The notes under the pieces were generated by a model. It ran no database searches. It was not told the DNA's origin and worked only from the letters and a program-made list of their open reading frames with translations. From positions 79,100 through 143,099 of the forward strand of contig NZ_BQXQ01000009.1 in assembly GCF_030159055.1 (NCBI RefSeq): a DNA stretch of 64,000 nt, read 5' to 3'. This DNA is from Acidovorax sp. SUPP3334. GTDB taxonomy: Bacteria > Pseudomonadota > Gammaproteobacteria > Burkholderiales > Burkholderiaceae_C. Numbering within the stretch: position 1 is the stretch's first letter; each line of letters begins with the position of its first letter. The translations under genes and the position numbers were made by a program. Shown here piece by piece: positions 8,973 through 17,845 of this stretch.

Positions 8973-9758
8973 ATGACGTCCTATCCCCATGCAGAACCGG
9001 GCTTGGCAGCCTCGGTGATCAGCCACGGCCACGGCCGTTTGGTGCAGTCTTTGCTGCAGGATCTGGCACAGGGTTGCCAAGGCAGCGTGGCGCGGGTGGT
9101 GCTCACCCTGAACCTGCCGGAGGCAGAGCCTGTCGCTCCCGCCGGCGGGTGGCCATTCTTGCTGGAGATTCGCCGCAACGCCGCGCCTCTGGGCTTCGGG
9201 GCCAATCACAACCGCGCGCTGCGGGGCGCTGTGGAGCGCATGGTCTGCGTGCTGAACCCCGACGTCAGCTTGCGCGGGGGGAACCCGTTTCCCGCGCTGT
9301 GCGCGGCGGCTTCGCCAGCCGACGTGGGTTGCGCGTACCCCGAGCAGGTGGACGAGCGCGGCCAGGTCCAGGACGCCGAACGCGAGTTGCCGTCACCTGC
9401 CGCGCTCTGGCGCCGGCGGGTGCTGGGGCGGCGCGAGCGCCGCGTGGACTGGGTGAATGCGGCCTTCCTGGTGATGCGCCGGGAGGTGTGGGATGCGCTG
9501 GACGGTTTCGATGAAAGGTATTTCATGTATTGCGAGGATGTGGATTTGAGCCTGCGGATGCGGCTGATGGGCCTGAGCCTGCAAAAGGCCGCGGTCCAGG
9601 TAGGCCACGTGGGCCAGCGCGACAGCCAGCGCCGCGCCGCGTACCTCGCATGGCATGTGCGCAGTCTGTGGCGTTTGTGGCGGTCGCCGGTGTATCGGCA
9701 GGCGAGATCTTTGTTACCAGTGGACACGGGCCGCGCACGTACCATCGGCGCTCCATGA
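8973..9758 (+). CDS. GT2-family glycosyltransferase (rhamnosyltransferase-like)
   Basis: The start at ATG 8973 (MTSYPHAEP) gives 261 residues. It has the GT-A core: VVLTLNLPE, the DxD-equivalent VLNPDVSL, and the acceptor motif FDERYFMYCEDVDLSLRM. It resembles WbbL/rhamnosyltransferase-type GT2 enzymes, which transfer a nucleotide-activated sugar to a lipid-linked acceptor on the cytoplasmic face. Its last bases overlap the start of the next gene (ATGA at 9755-9758), so the two are coupled. Donor sugar not determined. Confidence 0.88.
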   Translation: MTSYPHAEPGLAASVISHGHGRLVQSLLQDLAQGCQGSVARVVLTLNLPEAEPVAPAGGWPFLLEIRRNAAPLGFGANHNRALRGAVERMVCVLNPDVSLRGGNPFPALCAAASPADVGCAYPEQVDERGQVQDAERELPSPAALWRRRVLGRRERRVDWVNAAFLVMRREVWDALDGFDERYFMYCEDVDLSLRMRLMGLSLQKAAVQVGHVGQRDSQRRAAYLAWHVRSLWRLWRSPVYRQARSLLPVDTGRARTIGAP

Positions 9759-10858
9759 TCTGGTTGTCTCTGGTTGCTTTTTTGGTTTCTTCGCTGGTGG
9801 CTGCGGGCATCGTCCGTTGGGGGCGCGATCACGCGTCGGTGTATGGCGAGACCATGCCCCAGCGGTTTCACCTGGGCGACATTCCCCGGCTGGGAGGCGC
9901 GGCACTGCTGGCCGGCATGGCGTGCAGCTGGATGCTGGGAATGCTGCAGTCGTCCTGGATGGGCGACCCGGGTTCGCTGCGGCTCGGCGGCTGGGTGGTG
10001 TGGTGGATCGTGGCCCTGCTGCCGTCCGCGATCGGCGGGATCGTCGAAGACCTGACGCAGCGGCTCACGGTGCGCTATCGCCTGCTGCTCACGGCACTTT
10101 CCGGCGGCTTGGCACTGATGGTGCTGCAACTCAACGTGCAACGCATGGGCCTGCCCTGGCTCGACACCTTCCTCTCCGAAACGCCCTGGCTGGGCATGGT
10201 GATCGTGGTGCTCGCGGTGGCCGGTCTGCCGCACGCCTTCAACATCATCGATGGCTACAACGGCCTGGCAGGCATGGTGGCTTTCATCGTCTGTCTGGCG
10301 CTCGCGCACGTCAGCCTGCAGGTGGGGGACCGTTCGCTGGCCACGCTGTTCGTCTGCACGGCTGCGGCGACTGCGGGGTTTCTGGTCTGGAACTACCCCC
10401 GGGGCATGATCTTCGCCGGGGACGGTGGCTCCTACATCTGGGGCGTGGTCATCGCGCTGGGCAGCATCTCGCTGGTGCAGCGCAACCATGACGTGTCGCC
10501 CTGGTTTCCCATGCTGTTGCTGATCTATCCGGTATGGGAGACCGTGTTCTCCATTTACCGCAAACTGGTGCGCGGCGTGTCGCCCGGCGTCGCGGACGCG
10601 CTGCACTTTCACCAGTTGATCTACCGACGCATCGTGCGCGGGGTGTTCCACGACGATGAGTCGCGGCGGGTGCTCATGCGCAACAACCGCACTTCGCCCT
10701 ATCTCTGGGGCTTCACCCTGCTGACGGTGGTGCCCGCGGTGCTTTTCTGGAGCAATACCGTCGTGCTGGTGATCTTTTGCGGCCTGTTCATGATCGCGTA
10801 TGTCTCGGCGTACCTGGCCATCGTCCGCTTCAAGGTGCCCAGCTGGCTGCGGCACTGA
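9755..10858 (+). CDS. WecA/MraY-family undecaprenyl-phosphate sugar-phosphate transferase
   Basis: The start at ATG 9755 overlaps the GT2 stop and gives 367 residues with about ten hydrophobic helices. Family motifs are visible: the Mg/substrate loop [25 protein letters not shown] (FMGDxGS type), and the His-containing loop [12 protein letters not shown] near the C-terminus. WecA/WbpL-type enzymes start O-antigen synthesis by moving a HexNAc-1-phosphate onto undecaprenyl phosphate. With the coupled GT2 enzyme and the Wzm/Wzt exporter, this gives an initiation-elongation-export set. It is less likely to be MraY itself, because no cell-wall genes surround it. Confidence 0.88.
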   Translation: MIWLSLVAFLVSSLVAAGIVRWGRDHASVYGETMPQRFHLGDIPRLGGAALLAGMACSWMLGMLQSSWMGDPGSLRLGGWVVWWIVALLPSAIGGIVEDLTQRLTVRYRLLLTALSGGLALMVLQLNVQRMGLPWLDTFLSETPWLGMVIVVLAVAGLPHAFNIIDGYNGLAGMVAFIVCLALAHVSLQVGDRSLATLFVCTAAATAGFLVWNYPRGMIFAGDGGSYIWGVVIALGSISLVQRNHDVSPWFPMLLLIYPVWETVFSIYRKLVRGVSPGVADALHFHQLIYRRIVRGVFHDDESRRVLMRNNRTSPYLWGFTLLTVVPAVLFWSNTVVLVIFCGLFMIAYVSAYLAIVRFKVPSWLRH

Positions 10859-10985
10859 GCCGCGCTGCCGTACAGCGGCGCAGAACGCGAGTTGCCAGGG
10901 TGCTCACAAAGCGCCGCCCACGGGGCGGCAGCAAGGCACAATGCGCATCTCCATCGCTAACCGCTCCTTCAGCCGCGAGCTTTTC

Positions 10986-11879
10986 ATGACGACCGACCTT
11001 CTTTCGATTGCCCCGCGCGACAAGGCCGAAATCCTGGCCCAGGCGCTGCCCTACATCCGCAAGTTCCATGGCAAGACCATGGTCATCAAATACGGCGGCA
11101 ACGCCATGACCGATCCGGCGCTGCAGGCCGACTTCGCCGAAGACGTGGTGCTGCTCAAACTGGTGGGCATGAACCCGGTGGTGGTGCACGGCGGCGGGCC
11201 GCAGATCGAGACCGCGCTCAACCGGCTGGGCAAGAAGGGGCAGTTCATCCAGGGCATGCGGGTGACCGACGCCGAGACCATGGAAGTCGTGGAGTGGGTG
11301 CTCGCCGGCGAGGTCCAGCAGGACATCGTGGGCCTGATCAACCAGGCCGGCGGCAAGGCGGTGGGCCTGACCGGGCGCGACGGCGGCATGATCCGGGCGC
11401 AAAAACTCAAGATGGTGGACAACAAGGACCCGAGCATCGAGCACGACATCGGCCAGGTCGGCGACATCGTCTCCATCGATCCGAGCGTGGTCAAGGCGCT
11501 GCAGGACGATGCGTTCATTCCCGTCATCAGCCCCATCGGCTTCGGCGAGAACAACGAGAGCTACAACATCAACGCCGACGTGGTGGCCAGCAAGCTCGCG
11601 ACCGTGCTGCAGGCCGAAAAACTGGTGCTGCTCACCAACATTCCCGGCGTGCTGAACAAGGCGGGCGAACTGCTCACCGACCTCACCGCGCGCGAGATCG
11701 ACACGCTGTTCGCCGACGGCACGATTTCCGGCGGCATGCTGCCCAAGATCGCCGGCGCCCTCGACGCGGCCAAGGCCGGCGTGAACGCCGTGCACATCAT
11801 CGACGGCCGCGTGCCGCACGCCATGCTGCTGGAGATCCTGACCGAACAGGCCTACGGCACCATGATCCGCAGCCACTGA
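10986..11879 (+). CDS. argB: Acetylglutamate kinase
   Basis: The start at ATG 10986 ([15 protein letters not shown]) gives 297 residues, the usual length. Amino-acid kinase motifs are clear: [12 protein letters not shown] at the N-terminus, [33 protein letters not shown] and IISP-type VISPIGFG. It phosphorylates N-acetyl-L-glutamate, the second step of arginine synthesis, in the cytoplasm. Upstream bases 10859-10985 are non-coding. In related genomes argB is usually followed by slmA; here a two-component system lies between them. Confidence 0.97.
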   Translation: MTTDLLSIAPRDKAEILAQALPYIRKFHGKTMVIKYGGNAMTDPALQADFAEDVVLLKLVGMNPVVVHGGGPQIETALNRLGKKGQFIQGMRVTDAETMEVVEWVLAGEVQQDIVGLINQAGGKAVGLTGRDGGMIRAQKLKMVDNKDPSIEHDIGQVGDIVSIDPSVVKALQDDAFIPVISPIGFGENNESYNINADVVASKLATVLQAEKLVLLTNIPGVLNKAGELLTDLTAREIDTLFADGTISGGMLPKIAGALDAAKAGVNAVHIIDGRVPHAMLLEILTEQAYGTMIRSH

Positions 11880-11991
11880 GATGCGATCCTCCACTTCGCC
11901 CGCAGTGCACGACGGCACCGCGTTCAGCGCGGTGGAACGGCGCCCTGCCTTTTTCAGCTGCGCAAGCCTTGCCTGAACGGGGGCCGGCGCC

Positions 11992-12699
11992 ATGCGATTG
12001 CTGCTGGTCGAAGACGACGTCATGCTGGCCAGCGGCATCAAGCTGGGGCTGACCGACGCGGGGTATGCCGTCGACTGGGTCGGCAGCGGCGAGCGCGCCG
12101 AAGAAGTGCTGCGCACCGAATCTTTCGACGCCGCGATCATCGACATCGGCCTGCCTGGCATGGACGGGCTCGAACTCACCCGCTGCCTGCGCCGCCCCGA
12201 GATGGCCCACCCGGCGATGCCGGTGCTCATTCTCACCGCCCGCGATGCGCTGCATGACCGGGTCCAGGGCCTGGACCTGGGGGCTGACGACTACATGGTC
12301 AAGCCCTATGAGCTGCCCGAACTGCTGGCGCGGCTGCGTGCCCTGCTGCGGCGGTCCCAGGCGGCGACCACGGCCATCCTGAGCTTCGGCCCGCTGGAGC
12401 TGGACACCGCCGGCCGCACCGTGAGCATCCGCACTCCGGGCGAGCCGGCCTTGCGACAGGCCATCGAGCTGGGCCCGCGCGAATGGACGGTGCTGGAATA
12501 CCTGCTGATCCACGCGCCCAAGCCGGCCAGCAAAGACAAGCTGCTCCAGGCCCTGACCGGCTGGGACAAGGAAATCACGCCCAACGCGGTCGAGGTGTAC
12601 GTCTCGCGCCTGCGCAGCAAGCTCGAGCCCAACGGCGTGGCGCTGCGCTCCATCCGCGGCTTCGGCTATCGGCTGGAACTGCAGCCTCCGCGCGGCTGA
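11992..12699 (+). CDS. OmpR-family response regulator (QseB/PmrA-like)
   Basis: A 235-residue protein. The receiver domain (about 1-115) has acidic residues in VEDDVML, the phospho-acceptor Asp51 in IIDIGLPGMDG, Thr in LTARDA and Lys in DYMVKPYEL. The C-terminal winged helix (about 130-230) has EWTVLEYLLIHAP and NAVEVYVSRLRSKL. It lies 48 bp upstream of the sensor kinase in the same direction and should be its partner. Target genes and signal are unknown. Confidence 0.93.
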   Translation: MRLLLVEDDVMLASGIKLGLTDAGYAVDWVGSGERAEEVLRTESFDAAIIDIGLPGMDGLELTRCLRRPEMAHPAMPVLILTARDALHDRVQGLDLGADDYMVKPYELPELLARLRALLRRSQAATTAILSFGPLELDTAGRTVSIRTPGEPALRQAIELGPREWTVLEYLLIHAPKPASKDKLLQALTGWDKEITPNAVEVYVSRLRSKLEPNGVALRSIRGFGYRLELQPPRG

Positions 12700-12747
12700 G
12701 GCGCCGGCGCGCTCCCTCGCCCGCTCTCTTCACCCTCTGCTCCCGCC

Positions 12748-14190
12748 ATGACCTCCGCGTTGCGCCTGCGGCTGTTGCTCCTGCTGATCGTGCCCCTGTG
12801 TGCGCTGGCCCTGGCCGGCGCATGGCTCGACTACCGCTCGGCGGACGAAGCCGCCAGCCGGCACGACCAGCGCCTGCTGCGCCTGCTGCCTGCACTGGCC
12901 GATTCGGTGCTGGCCCCGCCCGTGAGCGACGGAGGCCCGCCGCTGCTGCTGCTCGCCCCGCCGGTGGAAGAGTTTTTGCGCCAGAACGCGGGTTTTTCCG
13001 GCTACAGCGTGCAGGACCTGAGCGGCCGCGTGCTGCTGGGCGAACGCTGGGTGCAAAGCGCCGTGCCGGCCACGCACGACCCTGAGTTTCACAGCCTGGA
13101 GTACGACAGCGTCACCTACCGCATCGCCGTCCAGCGCAGCCGCACCGGAGCGGGCGAACTGGTGGTGGCGCTGGCGGACGGCTCCGACCCGCGCCAGCAG
13201 TGGGGCAAGCAGATGCTGCTGCGCGTGCTGCTGCCCAATCTGGTACTGGTGGCGGCGGCGGCGCTGGCCATCCACTGGGCCGTGCGCCGAGCGTTCAAGC
13301 CGCTGGTGGACCTGGCGGAGGCCGTGGCCCGGCGTTCCCCCCGCGACCTGAACCCCATCGACGAGGCCGCCTCGCCCGTGGAGGTGCGGCCGCTGGTGTA
13401 TTCGCTGAACCGGCTGTTTGCGCTGGTGAACGAACAGGCCGAGGGCCAGCGCCGCTTCGTGGCCGACGCCGCGCACCAGTTGCGCACGCCGCTGGCCAGC
13501 CTGCAGGCACAGGTGGAGGCCTGGGCGCTGTCCGCTCAAGGCGGGAGCGATCGCAATGGTTTGGAGTCAAATCATGCTCCAGTGCATATTCCTCTAGGGA
13601 GCGGTGCTATATATTTAGGAGCTGATCAGATCGAGAAGCTGAGACAGGCCACCCGCCGCACCTCCAAGCTGGCGCACCAGCTACTGGCGCTGTCGCGTGC
13701 CGACGCCCGCAGCCTGGATGCGCAGGCCATGCAGAGCGTCGATTTGAAGGACCTGTGCGAAAGCCTGCTGGAGGCGTTTCTCGACACCGCCACCGCCAAG
13801 GGGCTGGATCTCGGGCTGGAGGTCGCCCCTGCCCGGGCCGTGGGCCACGGCTGGCTGCTGCGTGAGTTGCTGACGAATCTGGTGGACAACGCCATCAAGT
13901 ACACGCCGGCCGGTGGGGCAGTGACCATCCGCTGCGGTGTCGCTTCCAACGGCGGCGCCTTCCTGCAGGTCGAGGACGACGGGCCGGGCATTCCCGACGC
14001 GGAGCAGGCACGGGTGCTGCAGCGCTTTTACCGGGTGCCAGGGGCTGAAGGGGAGGGCACGGGCCTGGGCCTTGCCATCGCCGACGAAATCGCGCGGGTG
14101 CACGGCGCCGCATTGGGCCTGGGGCGCGGGCCGGACGGGCGGGGGCTGGTCGTTACCGCGTTTTTCGGCCCGGCGCGCAAAGCGGCTTGA
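12748..14190 (+). CDS. Sensor histidine kinase with a repeat-derived in-frame insertion
   Basis: A 480-residue protein: TM1 at about 7-27, a periplasmic sensor of about 125 residues (QseC/TctE-like), TM2 at about 155-178, a HAMP-like linker, and an H-box with phospho-acceptor His243 (DAAHQLRTPL). The ATPase domain has N-box LVDNAIKYTP, G1 DDGPGIPD and G2 EGTGLGLAI. Between the two DHp helices, about 25 residues (roughly 266-291, from GGSDRNG to LGAD) are encoded by AT-rich sequence matching the interspersed repeat family. Homologous kinases normally have only a few residues there. The frame stays open, so the gene is not disrupted at sequence level, but phosphotransfer or dimer geometry may be affected. 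Confidence 0.92.
   Translation: MTSALRLRLLLLLIVPLCALALAGAWLDYRSADEAASRHDQRLLRLLPALADSVLAPPVSDGGPPLLLLAPPVEEFLRQNAGFSGYSVQDLSGRVLLGERWVQSAVPATHDPEFHSLEYDSVTYRIAVQRSRTGAGELVVALADGSDPRQQWGKQMLLRVLLPNLVLVAAAALAIHWAVRRAFKPLVDLAEAVARRSPRDLNPIDEAASPVEVRPLVYSLNRLFALVNEQAEGQRRFVADAAHQLRTPLASLQAQVEAWALSAQGGSDRNGLESNHAPVHIPLGSGAIYLGADQIEKLRQATRRTSKLAHQLLALSRADARSLDAQAMQSVDLKDLCESLLEAFLDTATAKGLDLGLEVAPARAVGHGWLLRELLTNLVDNAIKYTPAGGAVTIRCGVASNGGAFLQVEDDGPGIPDAEQARVLQRFYRVPGAEGEGTGLGLAIADEIARVHGAALGLGRGPDGRGLVVTAFFGPARKAA
13562..13623 (-). repeat. Short interspersed repeat, family A, copy 2 (inside histidine kinase gene)
   Basis: Read on the minus strand, ATAGCA starts at 13610, CTAG at 13597 (13 nt later) and CTGGAGC at 13582 (28 nt later), then TTTGACTCC. 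The left arm has decayed (AGCTCC). The low local GC contrasts sharply with the kinase gene around it. Confidence 0.75.
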
Positions 14191-14306
14191 GCCGCAGCCT
14201 TGGCCGGCATGTTGAGTTGGCTGGGTACGAGGCGTGAAGCGGGAAGCCGGTAGCCAAAGGTGCGCCAGGACCGTGTGCGAGAATCAATTGCATACATCTG
14301 TTGCCC

Positions 14307-14960
14307 ATGTCCGAAACCCTCCCTTTGCCCGAATCCGCCGCTGTCGTGGTCCCTGACGCCCCCGCGGTGCGCAAGCGCCCGAAGCCGGGGGAAAGGCGGG
14401 TTCAGATCCTCCAGGCGCTGGCGGGCATGCTGGAGCAGCCAGGTTCGGAGCGCATCACCACCGCCGCGCTGGCGGCCCGCCTGTCGGTCAGCGAGGCAGC
14501 GCTTTACCGGCACTTCGCCAGCAAGGCGCAGATGTTCGAGGGATTGATCGATTTCATCGAGCAATCGGTCCTCACCCTGGTGAACCAGATCATGGAGCGC
14601 GGCGCCCAGAGCGATGCCTCCGGCACGCAGCAGGCCGCCCGCATCGTGACCATGGTGCTGCAGTTCGGCGAGCGCAACCCGGGCATGGTGCGTGTGATGG
14701 TGGGCGATGCCCTCGTTCTTGAGAACGAGCGCCTCCAGCAGCGCATGAACCAGTTCTTCGACAAGATCGAGTCGAGCCTGCGGCAATGCCTGCGCCCGGC
14801 AGCGCAGGCTGCTGGGGCCGATACCCCTACGGTGGATGCCCAGGTCAGAGCCGCAGCGCTGTGCGATCTGGTGCGCGGACGGCTGCAGCGGCATGCCCGG
14901 TCCGGCTTTCGGCGTGCGCCCAGTGAGCAACTGGAAGCGACGCTCGCGCTGCTGCTGTAG
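14307..14960 (+). CDS. slmA: Nucleoid occlusion factor SlmA (TetR fold)
   Basis: A TTG two codons upstream is possible, but ATG 14307 (MSETLPLP) is preferred; the product has 217 residues. After a Pro-rich N-terminus comes a TetR-type HTH (ITTAALAARLSVSEAALYRHFASK), then the SlmA-specific helices with LVNQIMERG and NPGMVRVMVGDALVLENERL. SlmA binds chromosomal sites and blocks FtsZ ring assembly over the nucleoid. It lies after argB and the two-component system, in the same direction, and is followed by a terminator. Confidence 0.9.
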   Translation: MSETLPLPESAAVVVPDAPAVRKRPKPGERRVQILQALAGMLEQPGSERITTAALAARLSVSEAALYRHFASKAQMFEGLIDFIEQSVLTLVNQIMERGAQSDASGTQQAARIVTMVLQFGERNPGMVRVMVGDALVLENERLQQRMNQFFDKIESSLRQCLRPAAQAAGADTPTVDAQVRAAALCDLVRGRLQRHARSGFRRAPSEQLEATLALLL

Positions 14961-14982
14961 CGCGCGGTCCTGAGCGGCTGCG

Positions 14983-15004
14983 AAAAGGGCGGCGCCCCTT
15001 TTTG
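14983..15004 (+). terminator. Intrinsic terminator after slmA
   Basis: A stem AAAAGGG (14983-14989) with CCCTTTT (14996-15002) around a 6-nt loop continues into a T run, 23 bp after the slmA stop. Confidence 0.65.
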
Positions 15005-15163
15005 CCCATCGACACAGGCTAGAGAACTCGCGCGGCGCTGTCCGGCGCGGGGACTCGCGAGCCCCACACACGCGTATTGATGGGATTTAGGGGGTTAGGG
15101 GTTTACCCGCAAGAGCCTGCGACATAGACCTGGAAATGGGCAATCGGCAAATTTTCATGCAAA

Positions 15164-15182
15164 ATAGCACGATCGTTCGTTT
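15164..15182 (+). promoter_or_regulatory. Candidate TetR operator upstream of the beta-oxidation regulator
   Basis: The 8-bp perfect palindrome ACGATCGT (15169-15176) lies in an otherwise AT-rich tract (AAAATAGC before, TTCGTTTTATT after), 17 bp upstream of the preferred regulator start at 15193. TetR-family regulators of fatty-acid genes commonly bind short palindromes at their own promoter. This is a guess from position and symmetry. Confidence 0.35.
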
Positions 15183-15192
15183 TATTTTCCCC

Positions 15193-15861
15193 ATGCCGGT
15201 CACCCCCCTTTCTTCCCGCCCCGTCCGCTCTGCCAGCACCCGCGAAGGCCGTGCCTTGCAAAAAGGCCAGCAGACCAAGGCGGCGATCGTGGAGGCCGCT
15301 TTGGGTCTGGCCACGCACATCGGGCTGGAAGGTTTGTCGATCGGCGCGTTGGCGGATGTGACGGGCATGAGCAAGTCCGGCGTGTTCGCCCACTTCGGCT
15401 CGCGCGAGGAACTGCAGATCTCCGTCATCCGCGAATACCACGCGCGCTTCGAGCAGGAAGTGTTCTACCCCGCCGTGTCCGCCCCGCGTGGCCTGCCGCG
15501 TCTGCGCGCCCTGTTCGCCAACTGGATGAAGCGCACTTCCATCGAAATCGACTCCGGCTGCATCTACATCAGCGGCGCGGTGGAGTTCGATGACCGCACC
15601 GGTCCCGTGCGCGATGCCCTGGCCAGTTCCGTGCTGACCTGGCTGGCCGCCATGAAGCGCGCCATCGACCAGTGCAAGGAACAGGGCGAGCTGCGCAGCG
15701 ACGTGAATGCCGAGCAGATGCTGTTCGAGATCCATGGCCTCATCCTGGCGCTGCACTATGAAGCGCGGTTCTTGCAGACGCCCGGCTCCATCGACCGCGC
15801 CAATGCCGGTTTCGACAGCATCCTCACCCGCTATGGCGCATCGGCGCCTGTGCCTGACTGA
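15193..15861 (+). CDS. TetR-family transcriptional regulator of the beta-oxidation cluster
   Basis: The preferred start is ATG 15193 (MPVTPLSSRP), 222 residues; in-frame ATGs at 15136 and 15157 would place the start upstream of or inside the palindrome. The HTH is at about 47-69 (LSIGALADVTGMSKSGVFAHFGS), followed by a helical ligand-binding domain. It sits directly upstream of, and co-directional with, the acyl-CoA dehydrogenase gene and the remaining fatty-acid genes. It is therefore likely to be their local repressor, responding to an acyl-CoA, like PsrA/FadR-type TetR proteins (inference from context). Confidence 0.88.
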   Translation: MPVTPLSSRPVRSASTREGRALQKGQQTKAAIVEAALGLATHIGLEGLSIGALADVTGMSKSGVFAHFGSREELQISVIREYHARFEQEVFYPAVSAPRGLPRLRALFANWMKRTSIEIDSGCIYISGAVEFDDRTGPVRDALASSVLTWLAAMKRAIDQCKEQGELRSDVNAEQMLFEIHGLILALHYEARFLQTPGSIDRANAGFDSILTRYGASAPVPD

Positions 15862-15941
15862 ACCGTTTCGCATTTTTGCTTTCCGATTCTTCGTCCCTTC
15901 TTTCTTTTTCATTTCATCTTTTCCATCCAAGGAGCCTCCCC

Positions 15942-17747
15942 ATGCCGACCTACACGCCGCCCCTTCGCGACATGCAATTCGTACTGCACGAGGTGTTCAA
16001 GGTGGCGGAAGAATTCCAGGCGCTGCCCAAGCATGCCGAGGTGGACACCGACACCATCAATGCCGTGCTGGAAGAGGCGGGCAAGTTCGCCGCCGGCGTG
16101 GCGTTCCCGCTCAACATCACGGGTGACGAAGAGGGCTGCACGCTCGACAAGACAACCCACGAGGTGACCACGCCCAAGGGCTTCAAGGAGGCCTACGCGC
16201 AATACGTGGAAGGCGGCTGGGCCGCGCTGAGCTGCGAGACCGAATACGGTGGCCAGGGCCTGCCGTTCGTGCTGAATCAGTGCCTGTACGAAATGCTGAA
16301 CAGCGCCAATCAGGCCTGGACGATGTACCCCGGCCTGTCGCACGGTGCTTACGAAGCCCTGCACGCGCACGGCACCGAAGAGCAAAAACGCCTGTACCTG
16401 CCCAAGCTCACCAGCGGCGAATGGACCGGCACCATGTGCCTGACCGAGCCGCATTGCGGCACCGACCTGGGCCTGCTGCGCACCAAGGCCGAGCCCGTGG
16501 CCGGCGCGCCGGAAGGCACCTACAAGATCACCGGCAACAAGATCTTCATCAGCGCGGGCGAGCACGACTTCACCGAGAACATCGTCCACCTGGTGCTGGC
16601 CCGCCTGCCCGATGCGCCGAAGGGCAGCAAGGGCATCAGCCTGTTCATCGTGCCCAAGTACCACGTGAACGCCGACGGCTCGCTGGGCGACCGCAATCCG
16701 ATCTTCTGCGCCGGGCTGGAGCACAAGATGGGCATCCACGGCAACGCCACGGCGCAGATCGCCATCGACGGCGCCATCGGCACGCTGGTGGGCCAGCCGC
16801 ACAAGGGCCTGCAGGCGATGTTCGTGATGATGAATGCCGCGCGCCTGGGCGTGGGCAACCAGTCGCTGGGCCTGACCGAAGTGGCCTACCAGAACGCATT
16901 GGCCTACGCCAAGGACCGCACGCAGATGCGCAGCCTGTCGGGCACCAAGGCCAAGGACAAGGATGCCGACCCGATCATCGTGCATCCCGACGTGCGCAAG
17001 ATGCTGCTGACCGCCAAGGCGTATGCCGAAGGCGCCCGCGCACTGCAGATCTACTGCACGCTGCTGCTGGACAAGGCACACGGCCACCCCGACGAAAAGG
17101 TGCGCAAGGACTCCGACGAACTGGTGGCGCTGCTGACCCCCATCGTCAAGGCCTTCATCACCGACAACGGCCACATCGCCACCAACCATTGCATGCAGGT
17201 TTTCGGCGGCCACGGCTTCATCAAGGAATGGGGCATGGAGCAGTACGTGCGGGACAACCGCATCAACATGATCTATGAAGGCACCAACACCATCCAGTCG
17301 CTGGACCTGCTGGGCCGCAAGGTGCTGGGCAACAACGGCGCCACGCTCAAGAAGTTCGGCAAGCTGGTGGGCGCACTGGTGGCCGAAGAAGGCGTGAACG
17401 AGAAGATGGCCGAGTTCATCAACCCCATCGCCTATCTGGGCGACCAGATGACGAAGTTCACCACCGAGATCGGTTTCAAGGGTTTCCAGAACCCCGACGA
17501 AGTGGGCGCTGCCGCGGTGGATTACCTGCGTGTGGCGGGCCACCTGGTGTTCGGCTACCTGTTCGCCCGCATGGCGCAGGTGGCGCTGCGCGAGATCGCG
17601 GCCGGCAACACCGATCCGTTCTACGTGGGCAAGCTGCAGACCGCGCGTTTCTACTTCGCCAAGCTGTTCCCCGAGACGGCCACGCTGATGCGCACCGCGC
17701 GCGCTGGCGCCAAGCCGCTGATGGACACCGACGCCGCGCTGGCCTGA
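15942..17747 (+). CDS. Acyl-CoA dehydrogenase with extra C-terminal domain
   Basis: ATG 15942 has a good ribosome site (AAGGAG) and gives 601 residues. The acyl-CoA dehydrogenase fold spans about 50-470, with the FAD-binding MCLTEPHCGTDLGLL, the middle-domain KITGNKIFISAGEHD and the catalytic base Glu446 in MIYEGTNTIQSLDL. A C-terminal helical extension (about 480-601) defines the roughly 600-residue subfamily, which also includes the methylmercaptopropionyl-CoA dehydrogenase DmdC. It makes the trans-2-enoyl-CoA in the first step of beta-oxidation, passing electrons to ETF. The neighbouring hydratase/dehydrogenase and thiolase support a fatty acyl-CoA substrate rather than a DmdC role. Confidence 0.92.
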   Translation: MPTYTPPLRDMQFVLHEVFKVAEEFQALPKHAEVDTDTINAVLEEAGKFAAGVAFPLNITGDEEGCTLDKTTHEVTTPKGFKEAYAQYVEGGWAALSCETEYGGQGLPFVLNQCLYEMLNSANQAWTMYPGLSHGAYEALHAHGTEEQKRLYLPKLTSGEWTGTMCLTEPHCGTDLGLLRTKAEPVAGAPEGTYKITGNKIFISAGEHDFTENIVHLVLARLPDAPKGSKGISLFIVPKYHVNADGSLGDRNPIFCAGLEHKMGIHGNATAQIAIDGAIGTLVGQPHKGLQAMFVMMNAARLGVGNQSLGLTEVAYQNALAYAKDRTQMRSLSGTKAKDKDADPIIVHPDVRKMLLTAKAYAEGARALQIYCTLLLDKAHGHPDEKVRKDSDELVALLTPIVKAFITDNGHIATNHCMQVFGGHGFIKEWGMEQYVRDNRINMIYEGTNTIQSLDLLGRKVLGNNGATLKKFGKLVGALVAEEGVNEKMAEFINPIAYLGDQMTKFTTEIGFKGFQNPDEVGAAAVDYLRVAGHLVFGYLFARMAQVALREIAAGNTDPFYVGKLQTARFYFAKLFPETATLMRTARAGAKPLMDTDAALA

Positions 17748-17793
17748 TCGCCGGGCCGCTTTCTCGCCGCTTTGCCGAACTTCAAGCCTTTTT

Positions 17794-17845
17794 GCACTGG
17801 AGCCTTTATGAATAAAGCGCTAGCAGCTATCGTTTGTGTAGCAAT
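17794..17845. repeat. Degenerate family A repeat around the DUF2147 gene start (tentative)
   Basis: The segment contains GCACTGGAGCCTTT (the right-end motif of the family) at 17794-17807, then GCTAGC and the imperfect arms GCTAT (17826) and TAGCA (17839). The arrangement differs from the canonical copies: the stem reads best on the minus strand while the CTGGAGCC block reads on the plus strand. It may therefore be a rearranged copy or chance similarity. If real, it provides the ribosome site and start codon of the gene at 17808. Confidence 0.35.

Noticed and set aside
13541..13625. A frameshift or pseudogene in the histidine kinase
   Set aside because: The reading frame is continuous and all downstream N, G1 and G2 boxes are intact, so this is an in-frame insertion.
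15160..15180. ATAGCA upstream of the TetR gene as another repeat copy
   Set aside because: No partner arm 13 nt away and no CTGGAG 28 nt downstream; only the palindrome ACGATCGT is notable.
15909..17543. A 544-codon minus-strand frame opposite the acyl-CoA dehydrogenase
   Set aside because: Shadow frame; composition rich in His, Gln and Val without any recognisable domain.
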